A DNA stretch of 64,000 nucleotides. Source: Bidens hawaiensis. Taxonomy: Eukaryota; Streptophyta; Magnoliopsida; Asterales; Asteraceae. The stretch covers positions 1,860,001-1,924,000 of the forward strand of contig JAIQDT010000001.1 of assembly GCA_021521415.1 (NCBI GenBank), read 5' to 3'. How positions within the stretch are numbered: position 1 is the stretch's first letter; each line of letters begins with the position of its first letter. Below are positions 32,054 through 45,700 of this stretch, one piece after another. Position numbers and translations under genes: made by a program. Under the pieces are notes generated by a model. The model did no database searches, was not told where the DNA came from, and worked only from the letters and a program-made list of their open reading frames with translations.

Positions 32054-35000
32054 ATGTTCAATAATGGCTTATCATACATTACGTACGCGACCTTCCAGAG
32101 CGTTAGTGTAACATCCTACTTTTGATAAGAAATAATAAAATAAATTTCGTTATTATATAGTGTGTCGTTTATCGGTTTTGATAATAAACTGTAAAAGGTT
32201 GGGCTTGGACTTTATAAGATGGAATAAGAGATGGAATGAGCCTTAGGTCCATGGGCTTAAGAAAGTATAAATAACCCTTAAACCATAAACCTTTCCATTT
32301 TTATCCATCTCTACACCATAGCCTACACCATCAAAATGCACACAAACACTATCTTATATCCAGAACCAAGATCCGAAGACACTCGAGCTTGTTGGTGCTG
32401 TAACGTCGTGACGAGCCAAACCTACATCAAGACTAGAACGTGTTCGTAAACTGGCTCGTTTAAGGTACGTTTATAATTAGAAATCGTTCATTTAGGTTTG
32501 GATTCGTTTGGGAAATCTTAGATCTGTATTAGTATGATAAAAACTAATCAAACGGGATGAATCTTACTGGAATTCGTTAACATATGTTAGGTTAATTGAT
32601 CAACTAATGAACCACAAGCATATATTGACCAATCGCACCCTTAAAACCCGATGTTTGAACGAATAGATGACTAGGGTTTTTAGGTGCTGTGATTCCGAGT
32701 TCCATGATACCTAAATCGTGTTATTTCATCGCGAAACAAGGAGTTAATTGCAGATCTGATAAGGGTTGACTGCGAATGTTCTTGACGATTTTGACTTTGA
32801 CCCTTGAGTCAAAGATCTGGATAAGAACTGTTGATAGTTCGTTATGGTTGATCATTCGTTAGGCGTTCATAACGAATGTGACACATTCATGTGACTTGAT
32901 AATGAATGAGCCCTTAATTCGTTATCTAACCATTCGTTAAATAAGATAGCGAATTAGGTAATTCTTTATAAGCTCATTCATTAGATTAGGATAACGAATC
33001 AGGTAATTCGTTATATGCTCATTCGTTATGATTAAGATAACGAACCAGATGACGAATCAAGTTGTGATAAGATAATGAATCAGGCTTAATTCGTTATGAA
33101 GAATGAGTTAACGAATTGGAAAAACAATTTTAAATTCTAATGAAAAATGTGCTAAGACAGTTAACGAAAATAAAATTTTTCCAAGCTGACCTGACAGCTT
33201 AACCCCAGCCAGGGGCTCTGCCCCTTGGACCCCGTTAGGGGCTTCTGCCCATAGAACCCCGCTGCCAGGGGCGCTGTCTCCGGACCCCCGTTCGTTGAGG
33301 GTAATAATTAAACTAGGAACACGATATGGGTAGTGATAGTTAATTGATACGTGTAATTGTTATACAGTTAGTCGTGCACAACTAAGGAAAGGAATAACCA
33401 TTAACGGTGAACGTAACCGAGTTCAGGTGAGTTTCTAGCCCCATTTCCTTGTTATGTTTTCGGGGTTGTGTGCATACTCGATGTAATAGTTAATACACTT
33501 ATCTTAAATGGTAAGTGTATACCATGTATGATTTGTATGTTAATTATGTATATCTTGAATGTGAACGAAAGTTATCGGTACGTGAACTATCTTCGGATAT
33601 TGCACGTATTGACAAGGGAGGTATGTATGTAATAGATTAATGTGTATGATAGATATATGTACAACATATGAATATGTATGAACGAGTAAATAATGTATAT
33701 GCATTTTACGGGTATGTAAAGATAGAACATACGTAAATGAAGAAGGGATCAGACCCTAATAATATATGAGATAGAGAAGAAAGGGATTAAACCCTAATAA
33801 TATCTAAGATAGAGAAGTAAAGAGGGATCAGACCCTACTAATATCTGAGACAGACAAGAAAAGGATCAGACCATAATAATATTTGAGATAGACAAAAGTA
33901 AAGAGGGATCATACCCTAATAATATCTGTGATAGAAAATGAAGGGATCCGACCATAATAATATCTGAGATAGAAAGGACAGTAAATATATAGTATGAAAG
34001 TAATAAAGTATGTACATATGTAAGAAATTATCTAATGGAAGGAAAATATTAAAGTAATTATTATGTATCTTCGAATGCATAATTGAAGGTAAGTGTACGT
34101 ATGGTATGATATGTGATTAACTAGAACTCACTCAGCGTAGCTGACTTTTAGTATGCACGCAGGTGAGTAGGATGAGACAGCTGGCTTGAGCGGGGACACA
34201 TGGCGGAAGAATAAGAGTCTGGCATCTGAAGACACAAGTTGTTTTATGTTTAATGTTTTAATGTTGAAAGACAAGAATGTTATAAGATATGTTATGAATT
34301 ATTATTGTAATATTATGAAAGTTTTATATTCCGCGTAAAGTTTTAATTAACTCTGACATTTGGAACTGTATTTATGAGTAAATCCAACATCCAATGTAGG
34401 GCACCAGCAACGGGGTTTTACAGTTAGATTAGAAAACACGCGGTGGCAACTTCGTAAATAACCCAACAGTAGTTCGCAATCAAAATTCGTTGATTACAAA
34501 TCAAGTCTGATCCAAATTCGGAACTCGTCGCTCAATCTAATCAAATTTCTAAACTCTAATCACAGCTTAACGTATGAATTCTCTAAAGTCAAAACCCAAA
34601 TCAAAATCGAACGGCGATAAAATCATCAAAACTGATAAAAAAATGATGATTTAATCAATCGAATTGATGTGTAGAAGTATTTAGATTCACCAATCGATTA
34701 TGGGATTGCAGAAATAATGCACTCAATCGAGCTCTGATTAGGGTTTAAAACAAAACTGAAGACCTTTAAACGTTCTGACCTACAAAGAACATCTTTAAAC
34801 ATTCTGACCAAAAATAAACATCTTTAAACGTTCTAATACGTTTAAATAACTAAAAAAATGAACATCTTCAAATGTTCTAATACGTTCAAAGAAGTTCTGG
34901 GTGTTTAAAAAAGTTTAGAAGTTCAGAACTTTAAAACTAACAGAAAAAAAATTAAACACCTATAACATGAAATTTAACACTGAAATCACTTCATATAATC

Positions 35001-35285
35001 TCATAATCATTAAACAGTTATCAATAGACCGTCAATTTGATCATCGATTCAATCATATGAACAAAATATGGAACGTATACAATTGGGTTTCTCTATGGTG
35101 TGTTTCAATTTAAATAAACTGAAGTGTGTGTCTGCAAATAACGCCGGTGATGATGGTTCAATCGATACAACGGTTAATTAGGATGGAAACGATTTGAAAT
35201 AATTTTCAAATTTGCCATCACGTGTTTTTTGAAATTTAGGGTTGAGGGTGTCGCGTACGATAAGAGATTATTGTATTTTTATCCT
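32054..35285 (-). mobile_element. Third copy of the TIR element, split by a solo LTR
   Basis: The left end (TTCAATAATGGCTTATCATA) and the right end (read inward on the minus strand: ATACAATAATCTCTTATCGT, then ..AAAAAACACG) form long inverted ends. They match the ends of the element at 4781-6048 in reverse orientation. Interior words near 34560-34760 are the reverse complement of 5650-5830. Removing the solo LTR (32107-34423) and one target copy leaves about 0.9 kb. No coding capacity. Confidence 0.6.
32107..34423 (+). mobile_element. Solo LTR (2,317 bp) in the TIR element
   Basis: TGTAACATCCTAC..GGGGTTTTACA with GTTAG duplicated on both sides (32102-32106 and 34424-34428). Removing the insert and one GTTAG rejoins the TIR element. 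The last 1.2 kb, including the GC-rich block (33205-33290), the minisatellite (33735-33975) and the end, is related to the LTR at 1328-3483, while the 5' third differs. A TATAAATA-type box is at about 32265 (GTATAAATAACCC). TTCGTTA/TAACGAA half-sites crowd 32835-33130. Confidence 0.9.
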
Positions 35286-35293
35286 TTATATAT

Positions 35294-35696
35294 TGTTGGG
35301 CCTAGATTAGAGTGGTTTGTACTTAGTCTATATGTGTTTGAGCTGAGTATGTAATATGGGTTTGGTCCGCGTATGTTAACCGAGATCCCTTGATATCTCA
35401 GTGGGCTTTTGGTTAGTATTGGGCTTGTGTAGTTGGTGCCCTATAAATAGCGTGTATTGTATAGGGTTTAAGGTTGTTCATCCAATTATTAGTCTTGGCC
35501 GTCTAAGTGTTTATTAGGCGAGGTTGTAATCATCGTGCTTAAGCACCCGACGTATAATAATAAGTGTGTTTTGAAGCAATAATTGTGTTACTTTTTTGTG
35601 TTATTTCGTGTTCTTGAATCACCGAGTATTGGAATTCCGCACCAATACTTGGTTTGTTGATATCATAATTGTAGTGATCCAGATTCAGGACTTACA
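35294..35696 (+). repeat. 5' LTR of Copia3
   Basis: Starts TGTTGGGCCTAG, ends GACTTACA just before the primer site. TATA box CTATAAATAG at 35451-35460. The partner at 49281 starts TTTTAGGCCTAG, so its terminal dinucleotide has mutated. Confidence 0.92.
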
Positions 35697-35698
35697 AT

Positions 35699-35711
35699 TG
35701 GTATCAGAGCC
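35699..35711 (+). promoter_or_regulatory. Primer binding site (initiator tRNA-Met type)
   Basis: TGGTATCAGAGCC lies 2 bp after the 5' LTR. It is the standard complement of the 3' end of plant initiator tRNA-Met used by Copia elements. Confidence 0.92.
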
Positions 35712-35914
35712 TTAGACCTTTTCAGGCTCGTTATTGTGAAATCAAGGATTCAAGATCTTGATTATTTGGTGGTGTTAGTTGGTTTTTCCGGTGAGGTTTT
35801 ACCAGAGAAGAAGAAGAAGTTATTTTTGGGTAAAGATTGGTTTTGGTTTGGAAAATAAATCAAATCCCATCTTTCTCGGAAGTTTGTTACGTTTTAGATT
35901 GACTGTTGGTAGAT

Positions 35915-36240
35915 AACTGTGTTCTCGGCCAAGTTTAAGGGTTCTCGACATTGATTAAGAGTTCTTTGCTACTACTAGTTCTCGGCTAACCCTGTTCTCG
36001 GTCAAATCTTGTGTTTTCGGTGAAAAAAAAGGTTTTCGGTCAACACTTGGGTTCTCGTTCATCAACTGTTTTCGGTCAAGCTTGTTCTCTGTTGACTAGT
36101 CAAAGTTTTCGGCCAAAACTAGTTCTAGGTTAATTATTGTAATTCTCGGTCAGATTTTTGTGGTTCTCGGTCCAGTAAACTGTGACACCTGTTCTCGGCC
36201 CAGCAAACTGTGACACCTGTTCTCGGCCCAGTAGACTGTG
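35915..36240 (+). repeat. Array of GTTCTCGGTCAA-type motifs in the Copia3 leader
   Basis: About fifteen copies of (G)TTCTCGGYCAA or TTTTCGGTCAA stand between the primer site and gag, irregularly spaced. They end with a ~30-bp tandem repeat (CAGCAAACTGTGACACCTG, near 36168-36235). The same motif, in both orientations, recurs in the spacer before the third ORF (46205-46480). Confidence 0.75.
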
Positions 36241-37053
36241 AATTCTGTTTGGGCCTGACTTGTTTCATTTTGGCCTCTTTGCTTGGACTATAAAACTTGG
36301 ACTGAAACTATTTGTGAACTAATGGATCAATTAACCAATGGTAATGGTTCAAAAAATTCTTCACTCCATTAAGAACTCGACTCCATCATGAGTATCGTTA
36401 GGGGGCCTTAAAGAATCACTTATCAAAGGGAAAACTCAACTGAGGTTATTGTGAAGCCCGTTGCATTATATGACGATGATGATTTTGCTAAAGTTGAGGA
36501 AGATGAAAAAGCTCTTTCTACTCTTACCATGGCACTCTCACCTGAGATTGCCCTTGGCTTTAGAGAATTTCAATATGCTAAAGTTGTGGGAGGCGTTGAT
36601 CGAGGTGTATGAGGGAAATGAATATATGAAAAGAAGTCGCCAAGACTTGATGCGACAAAAGTTCAACATGTTTAATCATGTTCTGGGGGAATCATTGGAA
36701 ACTCAACTTCAAAGGTTCATAGTATTGGTGACTGAAATGAGATTAGCAGGTATTTATTTGGCAACTTATGAAATAAACAACAAGTTGGTGAACTCATTGC
36801 CAAAGAGTTGGGATATCAAAAAGACTAAGGATCTCAACAGAATGTCTCTCTCTGAGATGATGGCTATTATCAAGGCATGTGATATGGATGATAAGCAACG
36901 TGCAATAAATCATGCAAACTCCTACAATGCGGCTGGGTACAACGTTGCTTCCAACAGTGCCCTCATCTCTCAAGACAAATTTTCAATGTTCAAGGCTACT
37001 CAACAACCACCTCAAGGAAACTTCCAAATGTTCACATCCACTTAAGGCCAACC

Positions 37054-38025
37054 TGTTGGGTTTTAACAAGATTATCAAAGCCATATAAACCCATTTATAT
37101 GAAAAACGCAGAGGATTAATTTGTTTTAAATCTTGTTATATTGATAAATATAAAACCCGTTTTATATGTAAAACCCAAGCCCGGATCCATATACGAATTA
37201 CATGCATACCAAAACTATCAACCATAGGGGGTTTATGTAACACAACCTTTCAAAAGGCAAGAAGATAAAGGAGATGACGGTTTGAATGGCTAGCCTTCAA
37301 TGGAGAAGAGCCTCAAGCTTGTATACCCTCCAAGCCTTCAACAAACACCTTGCTTGGTAGGATTTGATGACTCTTGCACTTGAAAAATTAACCCTCTTGT
37401 GTTCTTCTTCCTTGAACCAATTTTGGAGAGAAGAGAGAGATGAGAGAGATTACCAATTGCATGTAATGTGGTTGGTGTGTTTTTGTTGTGTCCCAAGATA
37501 GATAATAAATAAGAGAAAATATTTCAAACAGATGGTTGGAAAATTCCCCCCCAAAAGTGGGCTGGTCCTACCAGATATTATTTTCTCTTTCTTCCTGGAA
37601 CAGACTAATACCCCATGTACTAGTCTCAGGCATAATACTTCATGTATCAGTCGCAGGACTAATACACCATGTATTAGTCACATGTCTATTGAAACTTTGT
37701 GACATTTAACACTTTTAACATGTCATAAGTTTCATGCAACATACCACAACCATTATCATATATATATTATTTAACCAACTTAAATAATATTATAAGATAA
37801 TCTCTCTTAATAATTTATCCTTATAATTTATCGATTTCTGAAGCGCAAATATTTAGAAACCCATTTTCTAAATATCATGAGTGTTAATATTTACTTGTTA
37901 GATCATATATCTACAATAAATATTATGGTGTCTGTCTAGCTTGTTATTGGGTATGACCCGACTTGAATCATAACGTACTAGCCACATCAACTCTAATATG
38001 TGTCTTGGGCAGACCGATTCCTACA
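37054..38025 (+). mobile_element. Solo LTR (972 bp) in Copia3 gag
   Basis: TGTTGGGTTTTAAC..GATTCCTACA with CAACC on both sides (37049-37053 and 38026-38030). Without the insert the gag frame runs ..GGC CAA CCA TTT.. and matches the neighbouring gag reading. Lineage not identified; the 38000-38182 small ORF is incidental. Confidence 0.9.
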
Positions 38026-38616
38026 CAACCATTTTCCATTCCACCCCAACCAGCTCCAGTATTCTTCACTTAGTCGGGTTAATCTTCAACTGAAACTGGA
38101 AAAATCGCACTCTCAGGAGCAACTCCCAGTCAGAACTCTTGTCAGATTCCTTCCGTCCCAAAAGAGACTCAAGGGAATATAGCTCTAATGGCAGGATTCA
38201 TGAATTGTTATAATGCATTTTTAGCTGGAGACTTGGTTCAACCTGTGGTTGCGACTAAACTAGATCAGATCCATCCTGATGATGTTGAAGAAATGGATAT
38301 TTCTTGGCAAATCGCCATGGCAGTATTTCGGACAAAGAAGTTCACTAAGAGGACGGGCAAAAACAATTGGAACATGCCTAACAATCAGAAGGTGGGTTTC
38401 AACAAAGACACTCTTAGATGCTATAACTGTCACGGGCCGGGTCACTTTGCTCGTGAATGTACTAACCCATCAAAGGATGGAAACACGGAAAGGGCAATGG
38501 TTCCAGTTGGTAATGTTAGAGGTGAAGCTGGAGGTAGTTCAGGAAATGGTGAAAGAGGAATGGTTTCTAATAATTATCTTGGGAGGGTCAGATGGTTGCA
38601 CTCAACACTGGAAATC

Positions 38617-41119
38617 TGTCACACCCTCACATCCACTAACGGAGTTTTACCGTCAGAGGGTGTGAGCTAACAGGATCGGAATCATTATATAATCAAACAC
38701 CATAAATAAAGTTTTCAAACGACGAAAACATTTAAGTTTAAATGAGTGTGGAAGCGTAAATTCATAAACCAAGTGTTGCGTCACGCAGGACGACTTAAAA
38801 CCCAATTAATAACAGTTTAGAAACAAGTTTGAAAAAACGTTAGAGGTCAATGAGATGCATGTTCCTATACCGCGCGCCCGCCTCGGCTACCTGAGAATAA
38901 CATACTAAAAGTGTCAAAACGGAGTTGGTGAGTTCACATATATAAATAAAGAAAATGTTTGCGTTTAAGTGTTTGCGTTTTGCGTTTGCGTTTGCGTTAC
39001 CAGATAATGTTATGTCAATTATATATCGATAGGTAGCTAGCCTATAAAACAAGTATTACTAAGTGTTCGAAACCGAAGCTGACTGTTTATCAATTGCCTT
39101 GCCACCATGTCTACCACGACCATGGAAATGTGTTAGCCAAGATTACACCCACTCGACCTGCCGTCGAGTTTAGAGTTGGGTGGGGTTTATCAAACCCAGT
39201 AGTACTACTCAACAGTGACTCGCTATTATACAAATACTAAACGGTTCGATGTTATGAAGGACTTTAGTTGGTTCGTTTGCCACTTAGCCTTACAAGTGAT
39301 ATATAGCTAATAACAAAATCTAAAGCGTTTTGGAGTATGTATTCTCCCCCAAGTAAAAGCGTTTGAAAGAGTAAAAGGGGAACGTGAAACTCACTGTTTG
39401 TGAAGAATTCAAAAACAAGTCAACCGAGAGATGCGCGTCACAGAAAATCCTCACTAGCGTTCTAAAACAAGAATGAGATTCGGCACATTATTGAGTCTCT
39501 AGACTCGGCACATAATACATATGCATGAGATACGTTTCGTGTTTCGTTTGTGAATTATGTGTGACTCGACAAACACGTTGGTGACACGTTTCATGTGTAA
39601 ACAACTACATAAGTATTAAGTACTAACATTTTACATTACTAGCAATCTTTCCCCACAAGGGCAATTTAGTCAAAAACATAGCAATTATCTAGCAACAAGC
39701 ACGTTTCATGTATTTTCACATAGTTCAGCAGCTAGTTTTATCAAGACAGATTTCTACTTGAAAGATTACTCTATTCAACAGATCATAACATATAAATTAA
39801 TTCACCAAAAATCGTCACAAAAACACACATGAGTTAGGTTTCCAGAACTATTTTTATTGTATTTTTATTCCACATAGCTTTCTCACAAAGACCAAAACAT
39901 TACAGTAAACTCACAGTAGTCAAAATCATGCGCAACAGAATGATATTTTTTATTACCGTTAAATGCTAAATTCAATTAATGCAAGACCAATTGGGTTAGA
40001 TTCTTAACTCAATATGTTAGCTTTCAGAAGTGGAACTAACCCATTTGGTCTTGTAGTTTATGAGATATGATAATTACAAAACAGCCTAACAGCAGACCTC
40101 ACAATTCAGACTTGCACTTCAGTTTTGTAAAATAATAAAAGTTAACTTTTACACATCCAAAAATTACAAACTTGGACTTTTTAGAAACTAGACTCACCTA
40201 GTACACTGTAGTGTTAAGAATTTAGACCAATTAGCACATTAACATTCAGTTACAGTCGTCTAAACATAAACTTAACAATCTGTCCAGTACCAGTTTACAT
40301 CAAAACTCAACATAACAACAATCTATGAACCATAATCCATGCATATAACACTCTAGACACAGTATTTACCAACCATGCATATCAATCTTACATTACACAC
40401 ATAGTTAGGGTTTTTCTTGAAAGTTTAAAATCAAAGAACAAGTGATTATCAAACAACAATAACACAACTAGTTATCAATTTCATTAGCAAATCATCATCA
40501 AGCATATAATCAAACCCTAACTCATCCTAATCATCAATTTCGTGAATTAGGGTTTTGGATTAACCCATTCAATATCAAAATTGAACATATAGAACGCATA
40601 GAGGAGTTGTTAATTACCTATTTAGCACTCTAATTCCTTCAAGAAGCTTGAAAAGATTGTATGTATGTGTGTGTATGTTTACGGCAGTCAAGGGGAAGGG
40701 AGAGGGATGCCGATCGGTTGTGAGGGAGAGGGAGGGAGTGTAGGGTTTTGTTATTAATTAATAATAATTATGTTACACAATGGTCCCTCTACTTCTAGTT
40801 ATTAAATTTCTAGTGTAAATAATTAGTTCTTGCTTCTTGTGTTTAGCATTACACATAACATATCAAGTAACACATAAACCTAACACATAATTATCAATTA
40901 CTTATTGTTTTGATGTTTGTCGTTTGTTCACCAATGGTTTGAGTCAACTCGTTTGCGTTTCGGTGCAATCCCGAAAGACTACATGTGTAGTGATTGTCAA
41001 GCGTCATTTAAAACCCTAGTTTAAATGTAACGAGATGTGCGTTATAGTTCTAGTGATCTTAAGTTTGAATTGACGGAGTTTGGATTAACGGAGTTAACCT
41101 GAAATTGTCGAGTGTCACA
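38617..41119 (+). mobile_element. Solo LTR (2,503 bp) in Copia3 gag
   Basis: TGTCACACCCTCAC..GAGTGTCACA, with TGTCACAC/GTGTCACA terminal inverted repeat, flanked by AAATC (38612-38616 and 41120-41124). A TTTGCG-type hexamer run lies at 38958-39000. No coding sequence. Length suggests a long-LTR gypsy family, unproven. It is the second independent insertion in the same gag gene. Confidence 0.9.
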
Positions 41120-42735
41120 AAATCAGACCGCAAACTTTGCAAATGTTTGAGGACACTGGAGAAGAAAATGCTACCGAGGAGAAGATCAAGGAACTTCAAT
41201 TCACATATATGGCGTTTACTTCTCCAAATTCATCTGAGGTAAGTTTTCAACCATACTCTTTAGATTGTGTTGATAAGATAGAGTTATATAAGCTTCATAA
41301 TGACAACTTAATTAGAGATATGAAAACAATAAACTCTGAAAATTTCAAACTTAAGAAGAATGAAAAAGCTTTCCTAGATAAAATAGAAGCTCAGCAAAAG
41401 GACATCTCTAAGCTTAAATCTGAGTTTAGTATAAAGTGTTGTTACCACCTTGATGCCAAACAAGAAATCGTTGAATTAACTACTAAACTGGAAGCCTCCA
41501 AGTTAGAAATTTCGAATCTAACTAGTAAATTTGAAAGGGCTGAACTAGACTTTAAAAAACTCGATGGTTCCAGTAAAGTAGTTAACCCAATTATTGAAAA
41601 TCAATTGTGGTGAAAGAAAATGAAGGTGAGAGAATATGATACAGTCAAGTTCCCTCACCCAACAACCACAATTATGTCCATACCCCTGTTACCAAAGAAC
41701 ATGAGGAAAAGGTAAAGGACCTGAAGTATGGTAAACAAGAAAAATGTGATGGAACCAGTTCTGTGAATGCTGGTACGTCCACTTCAGATATGAACGATTC
41801 TAACGTGTCTACTTCATGTGCAGAAAAAGTAATTGTGAAGTAATGGACTGATGAGGATGATGACCCTTGTTTTGAATTTCATAATGACATTGTTTCTGAT
41901 GTTTCTTTAAAATTACCTGTTTTGGATTCTGTTATTTCGACTGTTTGTGTGGGCTCTATTTTAAAGAGCAAGGATTCTTGTGTGGTTGATCTGTTAAAAC
42001 TTTGAATTATGATAATGTGGTTTCTACTAAAAGTAAAACTTCAAAAAATTCGAACATATACTCACCACCAAAATTTGTGAAAGAGGGATGATCGAGTAAC
42101 AAACAAGGTGGTAAGTTCAATAAGGTGAAGAATGACTCTCGTAATTTGAAATAGACTATTCCACACAACCAGTCCAAACGAGGAGTTGCCCAAAATGATT
42201 TCATAAAACGACAAACCTGTTTTAATTGTGGCACACCCGGTCATATTGTCAGAAATTGTCCATGTCGTCCATACATTCCCTATTATGGATTCTATCAGAG
42301 GAATATGCCCTATATGTCTCATAAGTCTTACAGACAAAGATCAGGCATAATCAGGCTAGTCCCTCTGACGATGATTGGAATCGAAACAAATCTAGCAGGT
42401 TTAGTCCTCCTCAGACCAAGCCTGACCTGTTTCGGAATAGGGTTAGAAAGGCTGCGTTGGTTTCAAAAAAGAACGCATATTCTAAACCCAAACAGGTTGA
42501 GAAGAAAATTTCATGTCCTTCCAACCCAAAAACACCAGAGACAAAGTCAACCATTCGCACTTATAATGTCAAATCTTACAATGGTAGGCATAAATGGTTG
42601 CCTAAGTCTCCGGTAAAAGAATCTGCGAGTCAAACGTTTGATGATCAAAAGGATATGTCATGGAAACCCGTGACAATCTTAGATGAGTCAGGGTCACCTA
42701 GTGTAACTATGGACTGGGTACCAAAATTTAACTAA

Positions 42736-45700
42736 TCCCACGCTTTGTGCAGGGACAACTATGGAGGAATATAATCAGACCTTGGTATGTTGATAGTGGC
42801 TGTTCCAGGAACATGACATGAGACATTACCCAACAACACAACATTTAAACATTTAATGGTGGGTATGTGTCTTTTGCGGGAGGAGAGAAAGGAAAGATCA
42901 CTCATAAGGGTACTATAAGTAACGGTGTTCTAAAATTTGAAAATGTTAATTTTGTTCCAGAATTGAAGCACAGTCTTTTGAGCGTGTCACAAATTTGTGA
43001 CAAAGAATTTTCAACTCATTTTACTAAGAAAGAGTGTCTGATTTTGAAACCTGGTATAATTATACCAGAAGATTGGATTCTTGTTCGATCACAACGAAAA
43101 GATAATGCTTATGTGATCGACATGAACAAAAATTTTCCTGATGAAATAACATGTTTGTTTTCAAAAGTGTCAGAACATAAGCCATGCTATGGCATCGTCG
43201 TCTTGGTCATGCAAATTCTAAAAACCTTAATCATCTTTCTAAAAATGATTTGGTACGTGGTCTACCCATTAAGCCAAAGTTGATCAATACTATCTCGTCT
43301 GTTTTTCAATTGCTTCATATGGATCTTTTTGGACCAGTCCATGTCTTGAGTCTTTCTCGTAGCTCTTATTGTCTTGTTATTACTGACGACTACTCACATT
43401 TTACTTGGGTGTTTTTCTTGTCAAATAAGAGTGAAATTGCAGATTTAATCAAGAAGTTTGTAGTGCTCATGGAGAACCAACTGAATTTGAAGCTGAAAGG
43501 GATTCGTTGTGATGATGGAACGGAATTCAAGAATGCATCATTGAATCATTTCTGTTCAGAAAAGGGGGTGCTATGTCAGTACAGCGCCGTACGAACACCA
43601 CAACCAAATGGTGTAGTTGAAAGAAGAAACAGAACTCTTATCGAGGCAGCAAGGACTATGTTGTGCGATTCTAAACTGCCATTTTTCTTCTGGGCAGAAG
43701 CTATTAATACGGCTTGTTATGTTCAGAATCCGGTGATAAGTAACAAATCCAAGATGAAAACCCTATATGAGATTGTCTATGGTCATAAACCCACTGTTGC
43801 ACATTTCAGAGCTTTTGGTTGTCCTTGCACACTACTGAATCTCGAGTACGTCAACTCAAAAATTTGGGTCCGTAGCTGATGAGTGTTATTTTGTTGATAA
43901 GTAACAAATTTGGGTCCGTAGCTGATGAGTGTTATTTTGGGTCCGTAGCTGATGAGTGGGTTTATGTTCAGAATCCGGTGATAAGTAACAAATCCAAGAT
44001 GAAAACCCTATATGAGATTGTCTATGGTCATAAACCCACTGTTGCACATTTCAGAGCTTTTGGTTGTCCTTGCACACTACTGAATCTCGAGTACGTCAAC
44101 TCAAAAATTTGGGTCCGTAGCTGATGAGTGTTATTTTGTTGGTTATGCGGGCAATACAGCTTACAGGGTCTACAATAAATCAACCAAGCAGATTCTAGAG
44201 TCCTATGAGGTTCGTTGGTTGGAAGAAAATGAGACTGATGCTCGTGTCGGTCCGGGCTGGCTATTTGATTATAATGAACTCTTCAAACCATTCAATGTGT
44301 TTCCAGTCATCAACACAGGACCTTCAGGTGGTCCTACCGTGGAAGCTGCAAAAGATGACCCACAAGCAGTATCTCACATCTCTCCATTTCTGGATGATGA
44401 TGCCACTGAATTAATTAATGACTCACGTGCAACCAACGCTCAACCAAAAGAAACTCCAGAAACTGAATGGTCGCCGAACTCGTCTGAAGATGCTGCTGCA
44501 GTTGAGGGGGAGAGTTCCATTCGTCAGATCTTCAGGAGTACACTGTTACCCTATGCCATTCCAAATGAATATGGCTCCAGCACGTCGTATTTTCACAGTA
44601 CAACGACCTTTGGATGGAAGAATCCTCTTGCTGATGTTAATGAGAACTTGTTAAACTTACAACCTACCGGTGATGTTTCAGATCAATTAATTCCATCAAG
44701 AATTCAGAAAAATCATCCAATTGAGAATGTCATAGATCCTCTTGAAAAGGGCGTGCCCACCAGAAGTTAGACAGGACACATAAATAGCTGCATGTTCTTT
44801 TGTTTCATTTCTCAAATTGAGCCAAAGACTATAGAAATGGCACTTTAGGAACCCAGTTGGGTTGATGCTATGCACGAAGATTGAATCAGTTTGATAAGTT
44901 GAAGGTTTGGAGATTGGTTAAGTTGTCGGAAGGAAAGAAAGCTCTTGACACAAGATAGGTTTTCCGAAACAAGCAAGACGACACCGGGGTTATTGTTCGT
45001 AATAAGGCACGATTGGCAGTTTGTGGTTTCCGTCAGGTTGAAGGACTAGATTACACTGAAGTCTATGCCCCAGTGGCTAGACTTGAGGCCATTAGAATTT
45101 TCTGGCCTACGCATCATTCATGGGGTTCACAGTGTATCAGATGGATGTCAAGACCGCTTTTCTGTATGGTGAGGTCAAAGAAGAGATTTATGTGGATCGG
45201 CCACCGGGTTTTGTTGACTCTAAGAAACCAAATCACGTCTACAAGATAGAGAAGGCGTTATACGGGTTACATCAGGCTCCTTGGTTGTGGTATGCTACTT
45301 TGACCACACATCTTCTAGATCATGGCTACAAGTGAGGAACCATTGATCAAACCTTGTTCCGGAAAACTGTCGGAAAAGATTTGATTCTAGTCCATATCTA
45401 TGTAGATGACATTATTTTTGGATCCACCAGCTCTGAGTTGTGCACAGAATTTGAAGGTTTAATGACGAAAAGATTTGAAATGAGTTCGTTGGGTGAAATA
45501 ACAACATTTCTGGGGTTACAAGTTCGCCAAAGCTCGGCAGGAATTTAATTGCATCAAGGGAAGTATTTTGAGGACATGCTGGCAATGTTTGAACTTCAAG
45601 ATTCCAAGAGTGCTAACATTCCCATGGCAGAAAGACCTCTACTGTCATCTGATCCTGAAGGGAGTCCTGTAGATCAAACATACTATCGATCAACAATCGG

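Larger units (their letters stand above)
36322..42735 (+). pseudogene. gag: Copia3 gag, decayed and split by two solo LTRs
   Basis: Begins at ATG 36322. Pieces are 36322-37053, 38031-38616 and 41120-42735. The first carries the Copia gag (UBN2-like) segment with RQDLMRQKFNMFNHVLGESL. The second has a zinc knuckle CYNCHGPGHFAREC (about 38418-38459). The third has a coiled-coil stretch (41260-41600) and a second knuckle CFNCGTPGHIVRNC (about 42215-42256). Two CCHC knuckles separated by a coiled coil are usual for SIRE gag. When each solo LTR and one target copy are ignored the reading continues across the site. Several stops (for example TAA at 37042-37044 and TAG at 38071-38073) and frameshifts make it non-functional. 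Confidence 0.85.

Noticed and set aside
35699..35711. Possible tRNA gene fragment
   Set aside because: Only the 13-bp primer site; no cloverleaf around it. The same holds for 51613 and 56605.
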